From Bacteroidota bacterium (GTDB lineage: Bacteria; Bacteroidota; Ignavibacteria; UBA10030; BY39), in contig JASEGV010000024.1 of the NCBI GenBank assembly GCA_030017895.1, positions 1-38,801 on the forward strand: DNA of 38,801 nt. The letters are read 5' to 3'. The position numbers and the translations under genes were made by a program. Below the pieces are notes generated by a model. It worked only from the letters and a program-made list of their open reading frames with translations, did not search any database and was not told where the DNA came from. Below are positions 1 through 7,129 of this stretch, one piece after another (the first letter of the stretch is position 1; the number at the start of each line of letters is the position of its first letter).

Positions 1-56
1 TCCGCACCGAGGAATCGAACCTCATTGCTCTTGCTCACCGACTGAGCGTGTGCGGA
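1..56 (-). other. tRNA-like element lacking the anticodon arm
   Basis: Read on the minus strand, this piece has a perfect 7-bp acceptor stem (TCCGCAC at 56-50 with GTGCGGA at 7-1), a D-arm (GCTC, loop AGTCGGT, GAGC) and a T-arm with the canonical loop TTCGATT closed by GAGG/CCTC. Between the D- and T-arms there are only about 8-9 bases, so the whole anticodon arm is missing. A bacterial tRNA of this shape could not decode, so I read it as a tRNA gene with an internal deletion or a tRNA remnant. Whether CCA follows cannot be seen because the window starts here. It abuts a broken beta-propeller fragment, which fits a rearranged locus. Confidence 0.6.
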
Positions 57-264
57 TTTATTTTCATCTCTCCAACATCCGTCCAAGTATCGCCGTTGTT
101 GGTTGATTTGTAGGTTGAGTTGGCTGTACCGATGATGATTGTGTTGCTCGAAGGTCTAATTGACAACGAGAGTACATTGATATCAGTTCCAAGTCCGTTG
201 TTGGCTGCCGACCAGTTTGCACCTTCGTCAAGCGAGCGATAGATACCGCCGCTTGTTGCAAGGG
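57..264 (-). pseudogene. Fragment of a BNR/Ycf48-like beta-propeller protein
   Basis: The minus strand encodes about 65 residues of repeat-protein character, with SGGIYRSLDEGANW and later TANSTYKSTNNGDTWTDVG. These are the paired 'G-x-x-Y-R/K-S-x-(D/N)-x-G-x-x-W' strands of BNR/sialidase-like or Ycf48-like propeller blades. No credible start, signal peptide or C-terminal domain surrounds it: upstream the frame runs into unrelated sequence, and downstream it runs straight into the tRNA-like element. It is therefore a gene fragment, probably from a secreted protein of the same general class as the intact 13147-15288 gene. The 5' boundary is approximate. Confidence 0.5.
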
Positions 265-412
265 AAAAAAAATTATCAAACAAAAAATCACAAATATAAT
301 GATTAAAAGATTGAATGATTGTTATATGTGAAAATTGTATGAAGCATCCAGCCGATGACTGCCTTCTGCCAAGTGCCAACTGCGCGCTGCATACTGGGAA
401 AAATTTTTATTA

Positions 413-547
413 TTAGAAAAGCGACCCTGCTTGAATAGGAAATGGGATGAGATAAAACAGGGAGTGTTCAAACTTAATCGTTCATTGGTACTAACTGGGA
501 ATAAACGCTACGAGAATATAGACAGAATTATTAATAAAGTCAACTGA
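413..547 (+). pseudogene. Possible 3' coding remnant, unrecognised
   Basis: An open frame of 44 codons without its own start ends at TGA. It reads LEKRPCLNRKWDEIKQG and continues into a Lys/Asn-rich, helix-like tail ending in RIINKVN. The composition looks protein-like, but no start codon with a ribosome-binding site precedes it and I recognise no family. It may be the truncated 3' end of a lost gene, or chance. Confidence 0.2.
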
Positions 548-725
548 AAAAATTACGAATTGATAAAATTAAATTTTACCTTAAATAATCAACGGTATTG
601 AAGAATTTTTGGTGTATAATCTGCTAAGTTAGTGTAGACAAGACATCGTTTGAAAATATACATTTTAAACGTGAGGTGGTTTTTCATTCCGAAAATCTGA
701 TTTATTTTTATGTTCGGTATAAACA

Positions 726-755
726 CCAAGTCCGAAGGTATCCTTCGGTCCTTGG
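726..755. repeat. Imperfect palindrome (hairpin)
   Basis: CCAAG-t-CCGAAGG-tat-CCTTCGG-tc-CTTGG forms a 12-bp stem with a 3-base loop and a small internal bulge. It lies in a stretch (about 550-1030) where I see no convincing gene. A short open frame at 676-924 overlaps it but lacks a ribosome-binding site and protein-like composition. It could be a dispersed palindromic repeat or part of a structured RNA. Confidence 0.45.
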
Positions 756-817
756 GGCTTTGAAAATTAAACTGCTAAAAGACTATTTGGACATTTGTCG
801 TTACCGCACCAGCATTC

Positions 818-876
818 ATCCTCCGAAGCTCTATCCTGCACGAAGCGTTTTGGTGAGTAGGTTATCGCAGGAGGAT
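818..876. repeat. Inverted repeat in a gene-poor stretch
   Basis: ATCCTCC (818-824) pairs with GGAGGAT (870-876). A second, competing pairing ATCCTGC (833-839) with GCAGGA (867-872) shares the right arm. Together with the hairpins at 726-755 and 913-935 this makes 720-940 rich in inverted repeats. I see no gene here. Confidence 0.3.
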
Positions 877-912
877 CATCTTCTTGGCACTCTTAAAATT
901 GCCTGCTGCAAG

Positions 913-935
913 TCGTTCATTTAAATTATGAACGA
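913..935. terminator. Perfect 8-bp hairpin, possible terminator
   Basis: TCGTTCAT (913-920), loop TTAAATT, ATGAACGA (928-935). The stem is perfect but no clear T-run follows, so a rho-independent terminator is only one option. It sits upstream of the FKBP gene promoter region. Confidence 0.35.
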
Positions 936-964
936 TATACTGTTGATTTGCAAGAATATTAAAT

Positions 965-994
965 TTGGAAAATATCTCGAAAAATTGTATTATA
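965..994 (+). promoter_or_regulatory. Candidate promoter of the FKBP gene
   Basis: TTGGAA (965-970), an 18-base spacer and TATTAT (989-994) resemble a vegetative promoter. The predicted start near 1001 would leave a leader of about 38 bases. This is slightly off the TTG-N20-TATATTT pattern seen at the other promoters in this window, so confidence is modest. Confidence 0.35.
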
Positions 995-1038
995 ACGGGT
1001 TATTAATTCATAAACTTAAATTATTGAAAGGATTTTAA

Positions 1039-1731
1039 ATGAAATATCTATTAACCGTTCTAACTTCGTTCGGATTTTTAGCCTGTCAAAGTAATACTCA
1101 GGATAATGTAAAGATGAATAGTCAAACCGACAGCGTGAGTTACGCAATCGGATTAGACATAGGCAAAAATCTGAAAAGCCAGAAAATCGAGGTTACCGCT
1201 GAAGTACTTGCACAAGGGATAAAGGATATAATAGACAGTAACAAAACACTCCTCACCGAAACTGAAGCACAAGAAGTACTGATGGCGTTTCAAAAACGAC
1301 TAATGGCAAAACACGAGGAAATGATGAAAGGTCAAGGGGATAAAAATAAATTAGCAGGCGAGGAATTTCTTGCGGCTAATAAAGCCAAAGACGGTGTGGT
1401 AACATTACCTAACGGCTTACAATACAAAGTTATTAAAATGGGAACAGGCAAAAAACCTAAAGCAACAGATAACGTAACCGTACACTATCGCGGAACTTTG
1501 ATTGACGGGACCGAATTCGACAGTTCTATTGGACGCGGCGAGCCGGCAACATTTCAACTTGACCAGGTTATTAAAGGTTGGACAGAAGGAGTTCAATTAA
1601 TGCCTGTTGGCTCAAAGTTCGAATTTTATATTCCTTCGGACCTTGGTTACGGCGACCGTAATGCGGGACAAATTATTCAACCTAATTCGACATTGATTTT
1701 TGAAGTGGAACTTATTTCAATAAATAAATAA
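1039..1731 (+). CDS. FKBP-type peptidyl-prolyl cis-trans isomerase lipoprotein
   Basis: This 230-residue protein is predicted to catalyse cis-trans isomerisation of prolyl bonds in envelope proteins as a folding helper. The N-terminus is a short signal peptide ending in a lipobox (FLAC, Cys16), so it should be lipid-anchored outside the inner membrane. Residues ~28-110 look like the helical FKBP N-terminal dimerisation domain (VSYAIGLDIGKNLK). Residues ~130-228 form the FKBP catalytic domain, with DNVTVHYRGTLIDGTEFDSS, the G-W-T-E-G-V-Q-L-M segment and the G-Y-G-D-R loop. Length and domain order match FkpA/Mip-type proteins. The start is set by AAAGGA just upstream. It stands alone between a promoter-like sequence and a hairpin. 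Confidence 0.93.
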   Translation: MKYLLTVLTSFGFLACQSNTQDNVKMNSQTDSVSYAIGLDIGKNLKSQKIEVTAEVLAQGIKDIIDSNKTLLTETEAQEVLMAFQKRLMAKHEEMMKGQGDKNKLAGEEFLAANKAKDGVVTLPNGLQYKVIKMGTGKKPKATDNVTVHYRGTLIDGTEFDSSIGRGEPATFQLDQVIKGWTEGVQLMPVGSKFEFYIPSDLGYGDRNAGQIIQPNSTLIFEVELISINK

Positions 1732-1766
1732 AAATTTTTTTCTCTCCCAATCTATCTACAAACGAA

Positions 1767-1803
1767 AACTCAGATTTCTTAATACATCTAAGAAATCTGA
1801 GTT
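1767..1803. terminator. Perfect 15-bp inverted repeat downstream of the FKBP gene
   Basis: AACTCAGATTTCTTA (1767-1781), loop ATACATC, TAAGAAATCTGAGTT (1789-1803). The stem is perfect and begins 35 bases after the FKBP stop codon. There is no strong T-run after the stem, so it may be a terminator-like structure or a dispersed palindromic repeat. It lies between the FKBP gene and the IS relic, which face each other. Confidence 0.5.
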
Positions 1804-1836
1804 ATGCTTTAAATAAACTACTTCCTTACTACAAAG

Positions 1837-2908
1837 GGTAATATCCAAATCTTAGTTGAAAATATAAGAGAGAAAAAGCAGGTCACGCAGCCTTACGTTT
1901 GATAATTTTTCTTTTTAATACTTCTTCTCTCAATGCTGTTTCCAGTAAGGGAAGCTTTTTGTAGTTTTTCACTTTCTTCATCCGCGGTTCAATCTCCAGT
2001 AATGCAACGGCAACCCACCAATGTCGTTGTCCCGATGTTTTCCAATGCTTGACTTTGTTGAGATTCCGCTCAATTAACATATTTACATTCTCAATGCACT
2101 TTGTTGTTGAAAAGCTCTTGCCCAACAACATATTCATCAGATTCTTTAATACCTGACCGATGGCTTTGGCATTTTCTGTTGTTGTTTGAACTAAATCAAG
2201 CGGAATTTTATCGCCTTCACGGGTTACTCCTAACCCGATCACTATCTGTTCCTTCGCTAAGTATTTCCCATCCACAAACAAGGCAACAAACTTACGCCCC
2301 TTCAGGTCACGGTTTTGAAATGACTTCAACTGCTTGGCACTTTCTTCGATGAACTTACTACTCACCGAGGAACGACTCAATCCAAAACTCTCCGCTACTT
2401 CTTTCACTACACTCCGATAATCTTACATACTCAATCCTCGCAAAACGCCTTTGACCACCTGTTCCTTCGGTGCTTCCAGTGTTCGCATCTGCCGGTAACT
2501 TTTCAACGAATGATGAACACCGTCGCTCCGATTGTACACACGAGGAACTCTCACTCGGACTTTTTCCTTTCCTATCCGCACACTTCCCGGATTTTCTCCC
2601 CACCGATAGTATACTCCATCGTGAGGTTTCTTCCGACTGTATCGTTCTCCGGTGAACCTTCGCACTTCGTCTTCTAACATCTCCCGAATAATCATTTTAC
2701 ACAACTCGATATGGTGCTTGAGCATTTCGACTTTCATTTCCAGTGTTGAGGTCTCTATCCATGTGCTGATATTGTTTTTTTTTGTTGTTCTGGTATATTC
2801 ATTTCGGGTTCCTTCTTATGTTTAGTTTTTCTTGTTTATTTGTACCAAAATATAAGACTGGAACCTGTTTTTTACTACTCGTATTTCAACTAAGAATAAG
2901 ATAATACC
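1837..2908 (-). mobile_element. IS256-family insertion sequence relic
   Basis: Imperfect terminal inverted repeats bound the element. The left end (1837 onward, GGTAATATCCAAATCTTAGT) matches the reverse complement of the right end (2908 inward, GGTATTATCTTATTCTTAGT) at about 16 of the first 20 positions, and the match continues through TTGAAA. Between them lies a broken transposase gene on the minus strand. I see no target duplication in the flanking 8-9 bases (left ...ACAAAG, right GCAATC...), which suggests an old insertion with eroded or rearranged flanks. Confidence 0.75.
1883..2802 (-). pseudogene. IS256-family (Mutator) transposase, inactivated
   Basis: The protein is recognisable as an IS256 DDE transposase (RFTGERYSRKKP, the first-Asp region FVALFVDGKYLAKEQ, and the tail VKHWKTSGQRHWWVAVALLE). 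It is broken. A TAA stop at 2423-2425 interrupts one continuous frame (2737 to 1883) after GLSM. Residues that normally follow KAIGQVLKNLM jump to a late segment (KCIENVNMLIERN), so roughly 100 or more residues carrying the second catalytic Asp are missing in frame. The natural start appears to be ATG at 2802 behind AAGGA, but a run of nine A puts it out of frame with the rest by one base. It cannot make an active transposase. Confidence 0.85.
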
Positions 2909-2949
2909 GCAATCTATGTATGAAAAGTTAAATGGTTTTTAAATATATG

Positions 2950-2980
2950 TTGTTAGTGTAATTTGGAAATGTTATATTTA
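2950..2980 (+). promoter_or_regulatory. Candidate promoter of the type II R-M operon
   Basis: TTG (2950-2952), exactly 20 bases, then TATATTTA (2973-2980). In sigma-70 terms this is TTGTTA-N17-TATATT; in Bacteroidota terms it is TTG-N20-TAnnTTT(G). The predicted start near 2987 leaves a leader of about 38 bases before the methyltransferase ATG. Confidence 0.5.
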
Positions 2981-3024
2981 TTTAAGTACTGAATATTAAC
3001 ACCGTGAAATGAGAAATAAATGTA

Positions 3025-3891
3025 ATGACTCCAAAGTTCGTATTTGAAAATCTCGTGAAATACATAGCTAAAGATAGCGTTACCGATGGTATAAAGCCCG
3101 TTTTCAAGTCGGATGACTTCTGTCTTTATCAAGAAGACTGTTTAAAAGTGATGGCAAAATTCCCTGATAATTATGTAGATATGATTTTTGCAGATCCACC
3201 TTATAATTTGTCTAATGATGGGGTTACTTGTTACGCCGGCAAAATGGTGAGTGTGAATAAAGGAAAATGGGATAAGAGCAAAGGATTTGAAGCAGATCTA
3301 GAATTTCACGAAACTTGGATTTCTGAGTGTAGAAGAATTTTAAAACCTGAAGGGACAATTTGGATTACGGGAACACAACACAATATTTATCAATGCGGTT
3401 TTATTCTGCAAAAATTAAATTTCCACATACTTAATGATATTGCTTGGTTTAAACCAAACGCTGCACCGAATTTAGCTTGCACAACTTTCGCTCACAGCCA
3501 CGAAACATTATTGTGGGCACGCAAAGACAAAAAAACACGGAATACTTTCAACTATAAATTAATGAAGGGCGGGAAATTTCCAGAGGACAAAATGAAAGTT
3601 CCCGATAAACAAATGCGTTCTGTTTGGTCAATTCCGACACCGACACAAGAAGAAAAGGAATTTGGGAAACATCCGACACAAAAACCAATTGCACTGCTGA
3701 AAAGAATCATCTTTGCTTCCACAAAAGAAAATGACATTGTACTCGATCCATTCAATGGTGGCGGAACAACCGGCATTGCTTGTAAAGTTATAGGTAATAG
3801 AAAATACATTGGCATTGACATCAGCGAAGAATATATCAATCAAACAATTAAGCGATTTAAAAAACTTAGTAATCAGCTTTCTTTGTTATAA
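3025..3891 (+). CDS. Adenine-specific DNA methyltransferase, beta class (type II R-M)
   Basis: Predicted to transfer a methyl group from S-adenosylmethionine to adenine N6 (or cytosine N4) in a specific site, protecting host DNA from the linked nuclease. The catalytic motif DPPY (57-60, in FADPPYNLSNDG) comes first. The AdoMet-binding motif DPFNGGGTTG (241-250) and GIDISEEY come last, with a recognition region between them; this order defines the beta class. HPTQKP before motif I is also typical. The length of 288 residues is normal. An upstream ATG at 3018 is followed at once by a stop, so 3025 is the start. The next gene begins 2 bases after the stop. Target sequence unknown; MboII- or DpnII-type enzymes are the relatives I have in mind. 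Confidence 0.92.
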   Translation: MTPKFVFENLVKYIAKDSVTDGIKPVFKSDDFCLYQEDCLKVMAKFPDNYVDMIFADPPYNLSNDGVTCYAGKMVSVNKGKWDKSKGFEADLEFHETWISECRRILKPEGTIWITGTQHNIYQCGFILQKLNFHILNDIAWFKPNAAPNLACTTFAHSHETLLWARKDKKTRNTFNYKLMKGGKFPEDKMKVPDKQMRSVWSIPTPTQEEKEFGKHPTQKPIALLKRIIFASTKENDIVLDPFNGGGTTGIACKVIGNRKYIGIDISEEYINQTIKRFKKLSNQLSLL

Positions 3892-3893
3892 TT

Positions 3894-4466
3894 ATGAAAA
3901 ATATGCTTTTATCAAATAACGATTTACCTTCTATGGTATTCAATAAAGGAGGGAAAACTCATAATCCTCTTTTTATTGAACAAGTAAATGGAAAATTCAT
4001 TATTGCCGTTTACCAAGGTTCATTAAGTAAGTATGACATTCTGATCAAGTATCGCCAAAGGGAAAACAGGAAATGGTCATACATAAGAACTCCAAAGCAT
4101 ATTCATTGGGCTGTGGATATCCTTATTAAAATGCACTCTAATAAAGAAAGTACAAAACGATTTTTAAAATTTCTGCTCAAAACTTGGGGAAAAATAAAAC
4201 CACTTAAAAGCCGTAAAGTAAGAAAAAAAATTTTGAGCATTGAAAATCTGTTAGGTAAAAACGTGAAAGAAATTTCAAAATACAAAGAATTAGGAAAGAA
4301 AGGTGAATATAGTATCAAGTTTCTGATTTTGCTAGCAAAACTGTTGATGATACAAGAAAAAACTAATATGGAAAGGGCATACTTCTTCAACGATTTACTT
4401 ACAGCACTTTACGAGGGTAAAGACATTTTCAAAATAGTTTCAATTGCAACTCACAATCGAATATAA
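3894..4466 (+). CDS. Unrecognised basic protein in the type II R-M operon
   Basis: This 190-residue protein is very rich in Lys, Ile and Asn. It begins 2 bases after the methyltransferase stop and ends 15 bases before the nuclease, so the three are almost certainly one transcript. I do not recognise the family. The first ~70 residues look like a small beta-rich domain (FIEQVNGKFIIAVYQGSLSKYDILIKYRQ). The rest is helical and strongly basic (LKSRKVRKKILSIENLLGK). Position and charge suggest DNA binding: a recognition subunit of a split nuclease, a nicking or repair helper, or a controller. These are inferences from context only. Confidence 0.8.
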   Translation: MKNMLLSNNDLPSMVFNKGGKTHNPLFIEQVNGKFIIAVYQGSLSKYDILIKYRQRENRKWSYIRTPKHIHWAVDILIKMHSNKESTKRFLKFLLKTWGKIKPLKSRKVRKKILSIENLLGKNVKEISKYKELGKKGEYSIKFLILLAKLLMIQEKTNMERAYFFNDLLTALYEGKDIFKIVSIATHNRI

Positions 4467-4481
4467 AAAGAAGGTTGTAAT

Positions 4482-5243
4482 ATGAACAATAACTCTTGGA
4501 AAACAATATTTGATAAGTATAAAATTCACAAACATAATTTCGGTAAGGAACCATTTCCGATTTCTGCAGAACAAATAAAGCAAGCAACAGCCCATTTCAA
4601 AAAGATAAACGAAAAAGAAGTCCGCATTCTCTGTAAGCAAGATTCTAGAGAAGACAGACCTCAAGTTTTCATTGACAACAATATTTTTCTTTTACCAACC
4701 AAAAACGGAGAATATGCAATTGTAAAAGGTGAAGGTTACATCGATATTCCACCCATCGACACTACTGCAAAAATTTATACATCCAAACTTGAATTTAACT
4801 TAGACACATCGCTCATAGGTAATTCTGAGATGCAACACCTCGATTTTGCTTATGCTTCAAGTTTAATACGAACATTTTTAGAAGATGAAACGCTTGTCTT
4901 AACAATACGCGGAAGAAAATATACGCCACAATTTTCATTTAAAGTTGGCAATCAGCATTTAACAATCGAAAGTGTTCAAACGGAGGTAGACGCTGGATAT
5001 GAAGGTAAAAAACAAGTTGCACTAATTGAGGCCAAAAATAGTAAAACTAATAATACAATTATTCGTCAATTATTTTATCCTTTTCAGCAGTGGTCTCATC
5101 ATACAAAGAAAACTGTAAAGACATTATTTTTTGAAAAACGCAAGAACTTTTATTCTCTATGGCAATTTGATTTTGGGGACATCAACGATTACAATAGCAT
5201 TCATTTAACCAAATGTAATCGCTACGAAATAATTGGAAAATAA
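4482..5243 (+). CDS. Type II restriction endonuclease, PD-(D/E)XK fold
   Basis: This 253-residue protein is predicted to cut DNA at the site the operon's methyltransferase protects. The active-site pattern is visible as VDAGYEG (Asp170) followed by LIEAKNSK (Glu183-Ala-Lys185), with an upstream Glu in TIES (Glu163) as a further metal ligand. After it comes RQLFYPFQQW, which often follows the catalytic core in a group of nucleases of this type. The N-terminal ~110 residues (FIDNNIFLLPTKNGEYAIVKGEGYIDIP) form a separate domain, possibly for target recognition. An AGAAGG ribosome-binding site lies before the ATG. A PD-(D/E)XK nuclease next to a beta-class methyltransferase makes the role strong; the specificity is not deducible. 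Confidence 0.82.
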   Translation: MNNNSWKTIFDKYKIHKHNFGKEPFPISAEQIKQATAHFKKINEKEVRILCKQDSREDRPQVFIDNNIFLLPTKNGEYAIVKGEGYIDIPPIDTTAKIYTSKLEFNLDTSLIGNSEMQHLDFAYASSLIRTFLEDETLVLTIRGRKYTPQFSFKVGNQHLTIESVQTEVDAGYEGKKQVALIEAKNSKTNNTIIRQLFYPFQQWSHHTKKTVKTLFFEKRKNFYSLWQFDFGDINDYNSIHLTKCNRYEIIGK

Positions 5244-5288
5244 TTTAATATCACAGCAAACATATTATTTAAAAGCCCAAAAAAGCAA

Positions 5289-5316
5289 AAAACCCACAGC
5301 ACTTGCCGTGGGTTTT
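5289..5316. terminator. Bidirectional rho-independent terminator
   Basis: AAAACCCAC (5289-5297), a 10-base loop, GTGGGTTTT (5308-5316), then AATTTTT on the plus side and an A-rich run on the other. It separates the converging R-M operon (plus) and the dehydrogenase gene (minus) and should serve both. Confidence 0.85.
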
Positions 5317-5354
5317 AATTTTTGAATAATTGATATCAGTAAACCCACATCAGG

Positions 5355-6914
5355 TTACTTTATTTTTTTCTCTGCGATAGATTTGCCCTGCATGAATAAC
5401 AATAAATAATCTCTGCCACCGGCTTTTGAATCGGTGCCGCTCATATTAAAGCCGCCGAACGGATGAACACCGACGAGCGCCCCCGTGCATTTGCGGTTCA
5501 GATACAAGTTGCCGCAGAAAAATTCTTCTTTTGCTTTTTCTAACCGCTTTCTGTTTTTTGAATATACTGCCCCTGTTAAACCATATTCGGTATTGTTAGC
5601 AATCTCAAGGGCATGGTCGTAGTCTTTTGCTTTGATCACTGCGAGAACAGGTCCAAAAATTTCTTCCTGTGAAATCGTTCCCATCGGATCTACGTCGGCA
5701 ATTATGGTTGGACGCAAGAAGAAGCCGTCGCCAGAAGCAACATCGCCGCCAATAATTAATCTGCCGCCTTCTTTTATTGAAGTTTGTATATACTCTAACA
5801 TCTTCTCCATCGAACCTTTGTTGATAACCGGTCCCATAAAGTTGGATTGAACTTTTGCTTGTCCGACTGTAATTGTTGAAGCACGTGTTTTTAATAATTC
5901 GACCATCTTGTCGTAAACTTTTTCTACGATGATAGCGCGTGAACATGCCGAACATTTCTGTCCTTGAAAACCAAAAGCTGCTAAAGTAATTCCTGCTGCT
6001 GCTTCGTCCAGGTTTGTAGTCTCGTCCACGATGATGGAATCTTTGCCGCCCATTTCAGCTACAACTCGCTTGAGCCAGATTTGTCCGGGACGAACTTTAG
6101 CTGCTTCCACGTTAATATGAATGCCTACTTCTTTTGAACCAGTGAATGCGATGAATCGTGTTTTCGGATGTGTAACGAGAGTATCGCCAACCGCGCCACC
6201 GGGTCCTGAAACAAAATTTATAATACCGGCCGGAAGGCCAGCTTCTTCCATTACTTCCATAAACTTGTATGCAATAAGTGGGGAGTCGCTGGACGGTTTT
6301 AAAATAATAGTGTTTCCGCAAACGACTGCAGCAGTCGTCATTCCTGTGAGAATTGCGAGGGGAAAATTCCACGGGGGTATTACAACACCAACGCCAAGTG
6401 GTATATAAACGAGTTCATCTTTTTCGCCCTTGTATTGAACAACGGGTTGCCTGCCTGCATAACGAAGCATCTCGCGGGCATAAAATTCTAAGAAGTCTAT
6501 TGCTTCGGCAGTGTCGCCATCGGCTTCTGACCAAGTTTTACCGACTTCGAGAATCATAGTTGCATTTAGTTCGAATCGGCGTTTTCGCATAATCTTTGCT
6601 GCCCGGAATAAATAATCGGCACGCTTCTTTGCCGGAACGCGCTTCCATTCTTCAAATTTTGCAAGTGCAACTTCCATCGCCTTGTTAGCGTCGTCGGTTG
6701 TTCCTTTTTGAAATACTCCAACGATTTGCGAAGGATTGGATGGATTAATTGAGTTGAGCTTATTCTCCGTGTAGATTTTCTCACTGCCAATAATTATTGG
6801 ATATTCTTTACCGAGCTCGGCTTCAATTATTTCGATTGCCAATTGTTGTTTGCGACGGGCTTCGGGTTTTGAAAAATCAGTGAATTTTTCGTTTTTAAAA
6901 GGTTTAATTGCCAT
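5355..6914 (-). CDS. pruA: L-glutamate gamma-semialdehyde (1-pyrroline-5-carboxylate) dehydrogenase
   Basis: Predicted to oxidise glutamate semialdehyde, formed from proline or ornithine/arginine breakdown, to glutamate with NAD+. This 519-residue protein covers a full aldehyde dehydrogenase domain: PPWNFPLAILTGMT (180-193), the cofactor segment FIAFTGSKEVG (254-264), the general-base region VAEMGGKD with Glu287, and GFQGQKCSACSR with catalytic Cys321. IPPWNFP and GQKCSA are the P5CDH forms rather than those of generic aldehyde dehydrogenases. AAGGAAAAG lies before the ATG. No proline dehydrogenase gene is seen nearby, so this is the separate-enzyme type (rocA/pruA) and not a PutA fusion. Confidence 0.93.
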   Translation of the reverse strand: MAIKPFKNEKFTDFSKPEARRKQQLAIEIIEAELGKEYPIIIGSEKIYTENKLNSINPSNPSQIVGVFQKGTTDDANKAMEVALAKFEEWKRVPAKKRADYLFRAAKIMRKRRFELNATMILEVGKTWSEADGDTAEAIDFLEFYAREMLRYAGRQPVVQYKGEKDELVYIPLGVGVVIPPWNFPLAILTGMTTAAVVCGNTIILKPSSDSPLIAYKFMEVMEEAGLPAGIINFVSGPGGAVGDTLVTHPKTRFIAFTGSKEVGIHINVEAAKVRPGQIWLKRVVAEMGGKDSIIVDETTNLDEAAAGITLAAFGFQGQKCSACSRAIIVEKVYDKMVELLKTRASTITVGQAKVQSNFMGPVINKGSMEKMLEYIQTSIKEGGRLIIGGDVASGDGFFLRPTIIADVDPMGTISQEEIFGPVLAVIKAKDYDHALEIANNTEYGLTGAVYSKNRKRLEKAKEEFFCGNLYLNRKCTGALVGVHPFGGFNMSGTDSKAGGRDYLLLFMQGKSIAEKKIK

Positions 6915-6982
6915 AACTTTTCCTTGTTTTAGGTTGGTTTTTTAATTTCAGATACAATTGTTTTTCTTTTTTATAACTTACG

Positions 6983-7013
6983 CAAATATAAGAAATTATT
7001 GGATTTGTTGCCA
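6983..7013 (-). promoter_or_regulatory. Candidate promoter of the dehydrogenase gene
   Basis: On the minus strand TATATTTG (6990-6983) lies 20 bases after TGG (7013-7011), equivalent to TGGCAA-N17-TATATT. The -10 element is identical to that of the tpiA promoter; the -35 element is weak. The leader would be about 60 bases. Confidence 0.4.
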
Positions 7014-7129
7014 TTATAATCATCGCATCACCGTAAACGATTCTGCCGCTGATTTTAAGAAATCCGCATTTCGACTCGCTTGCTGAACGGGCAGGAATCG
7101 ACAATCCAAAATTGCCCGACTGCCATACT

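Noticed and set aside
676-924. Open frame of 82 codons upstream of the FKBP gene
   Set aside because: No ribosome-binding site, no recognisable motif, and it runs across several inverted repeats; more likely non-coding.
6915-7129. Open frame of 66 codons on the minus strand between the dehydrogenase and the hexosaminidase
   Set aside because: It overlaps the dehydrogenase start and its promoter-like sequence and has no ribosome-binding site or known motif.
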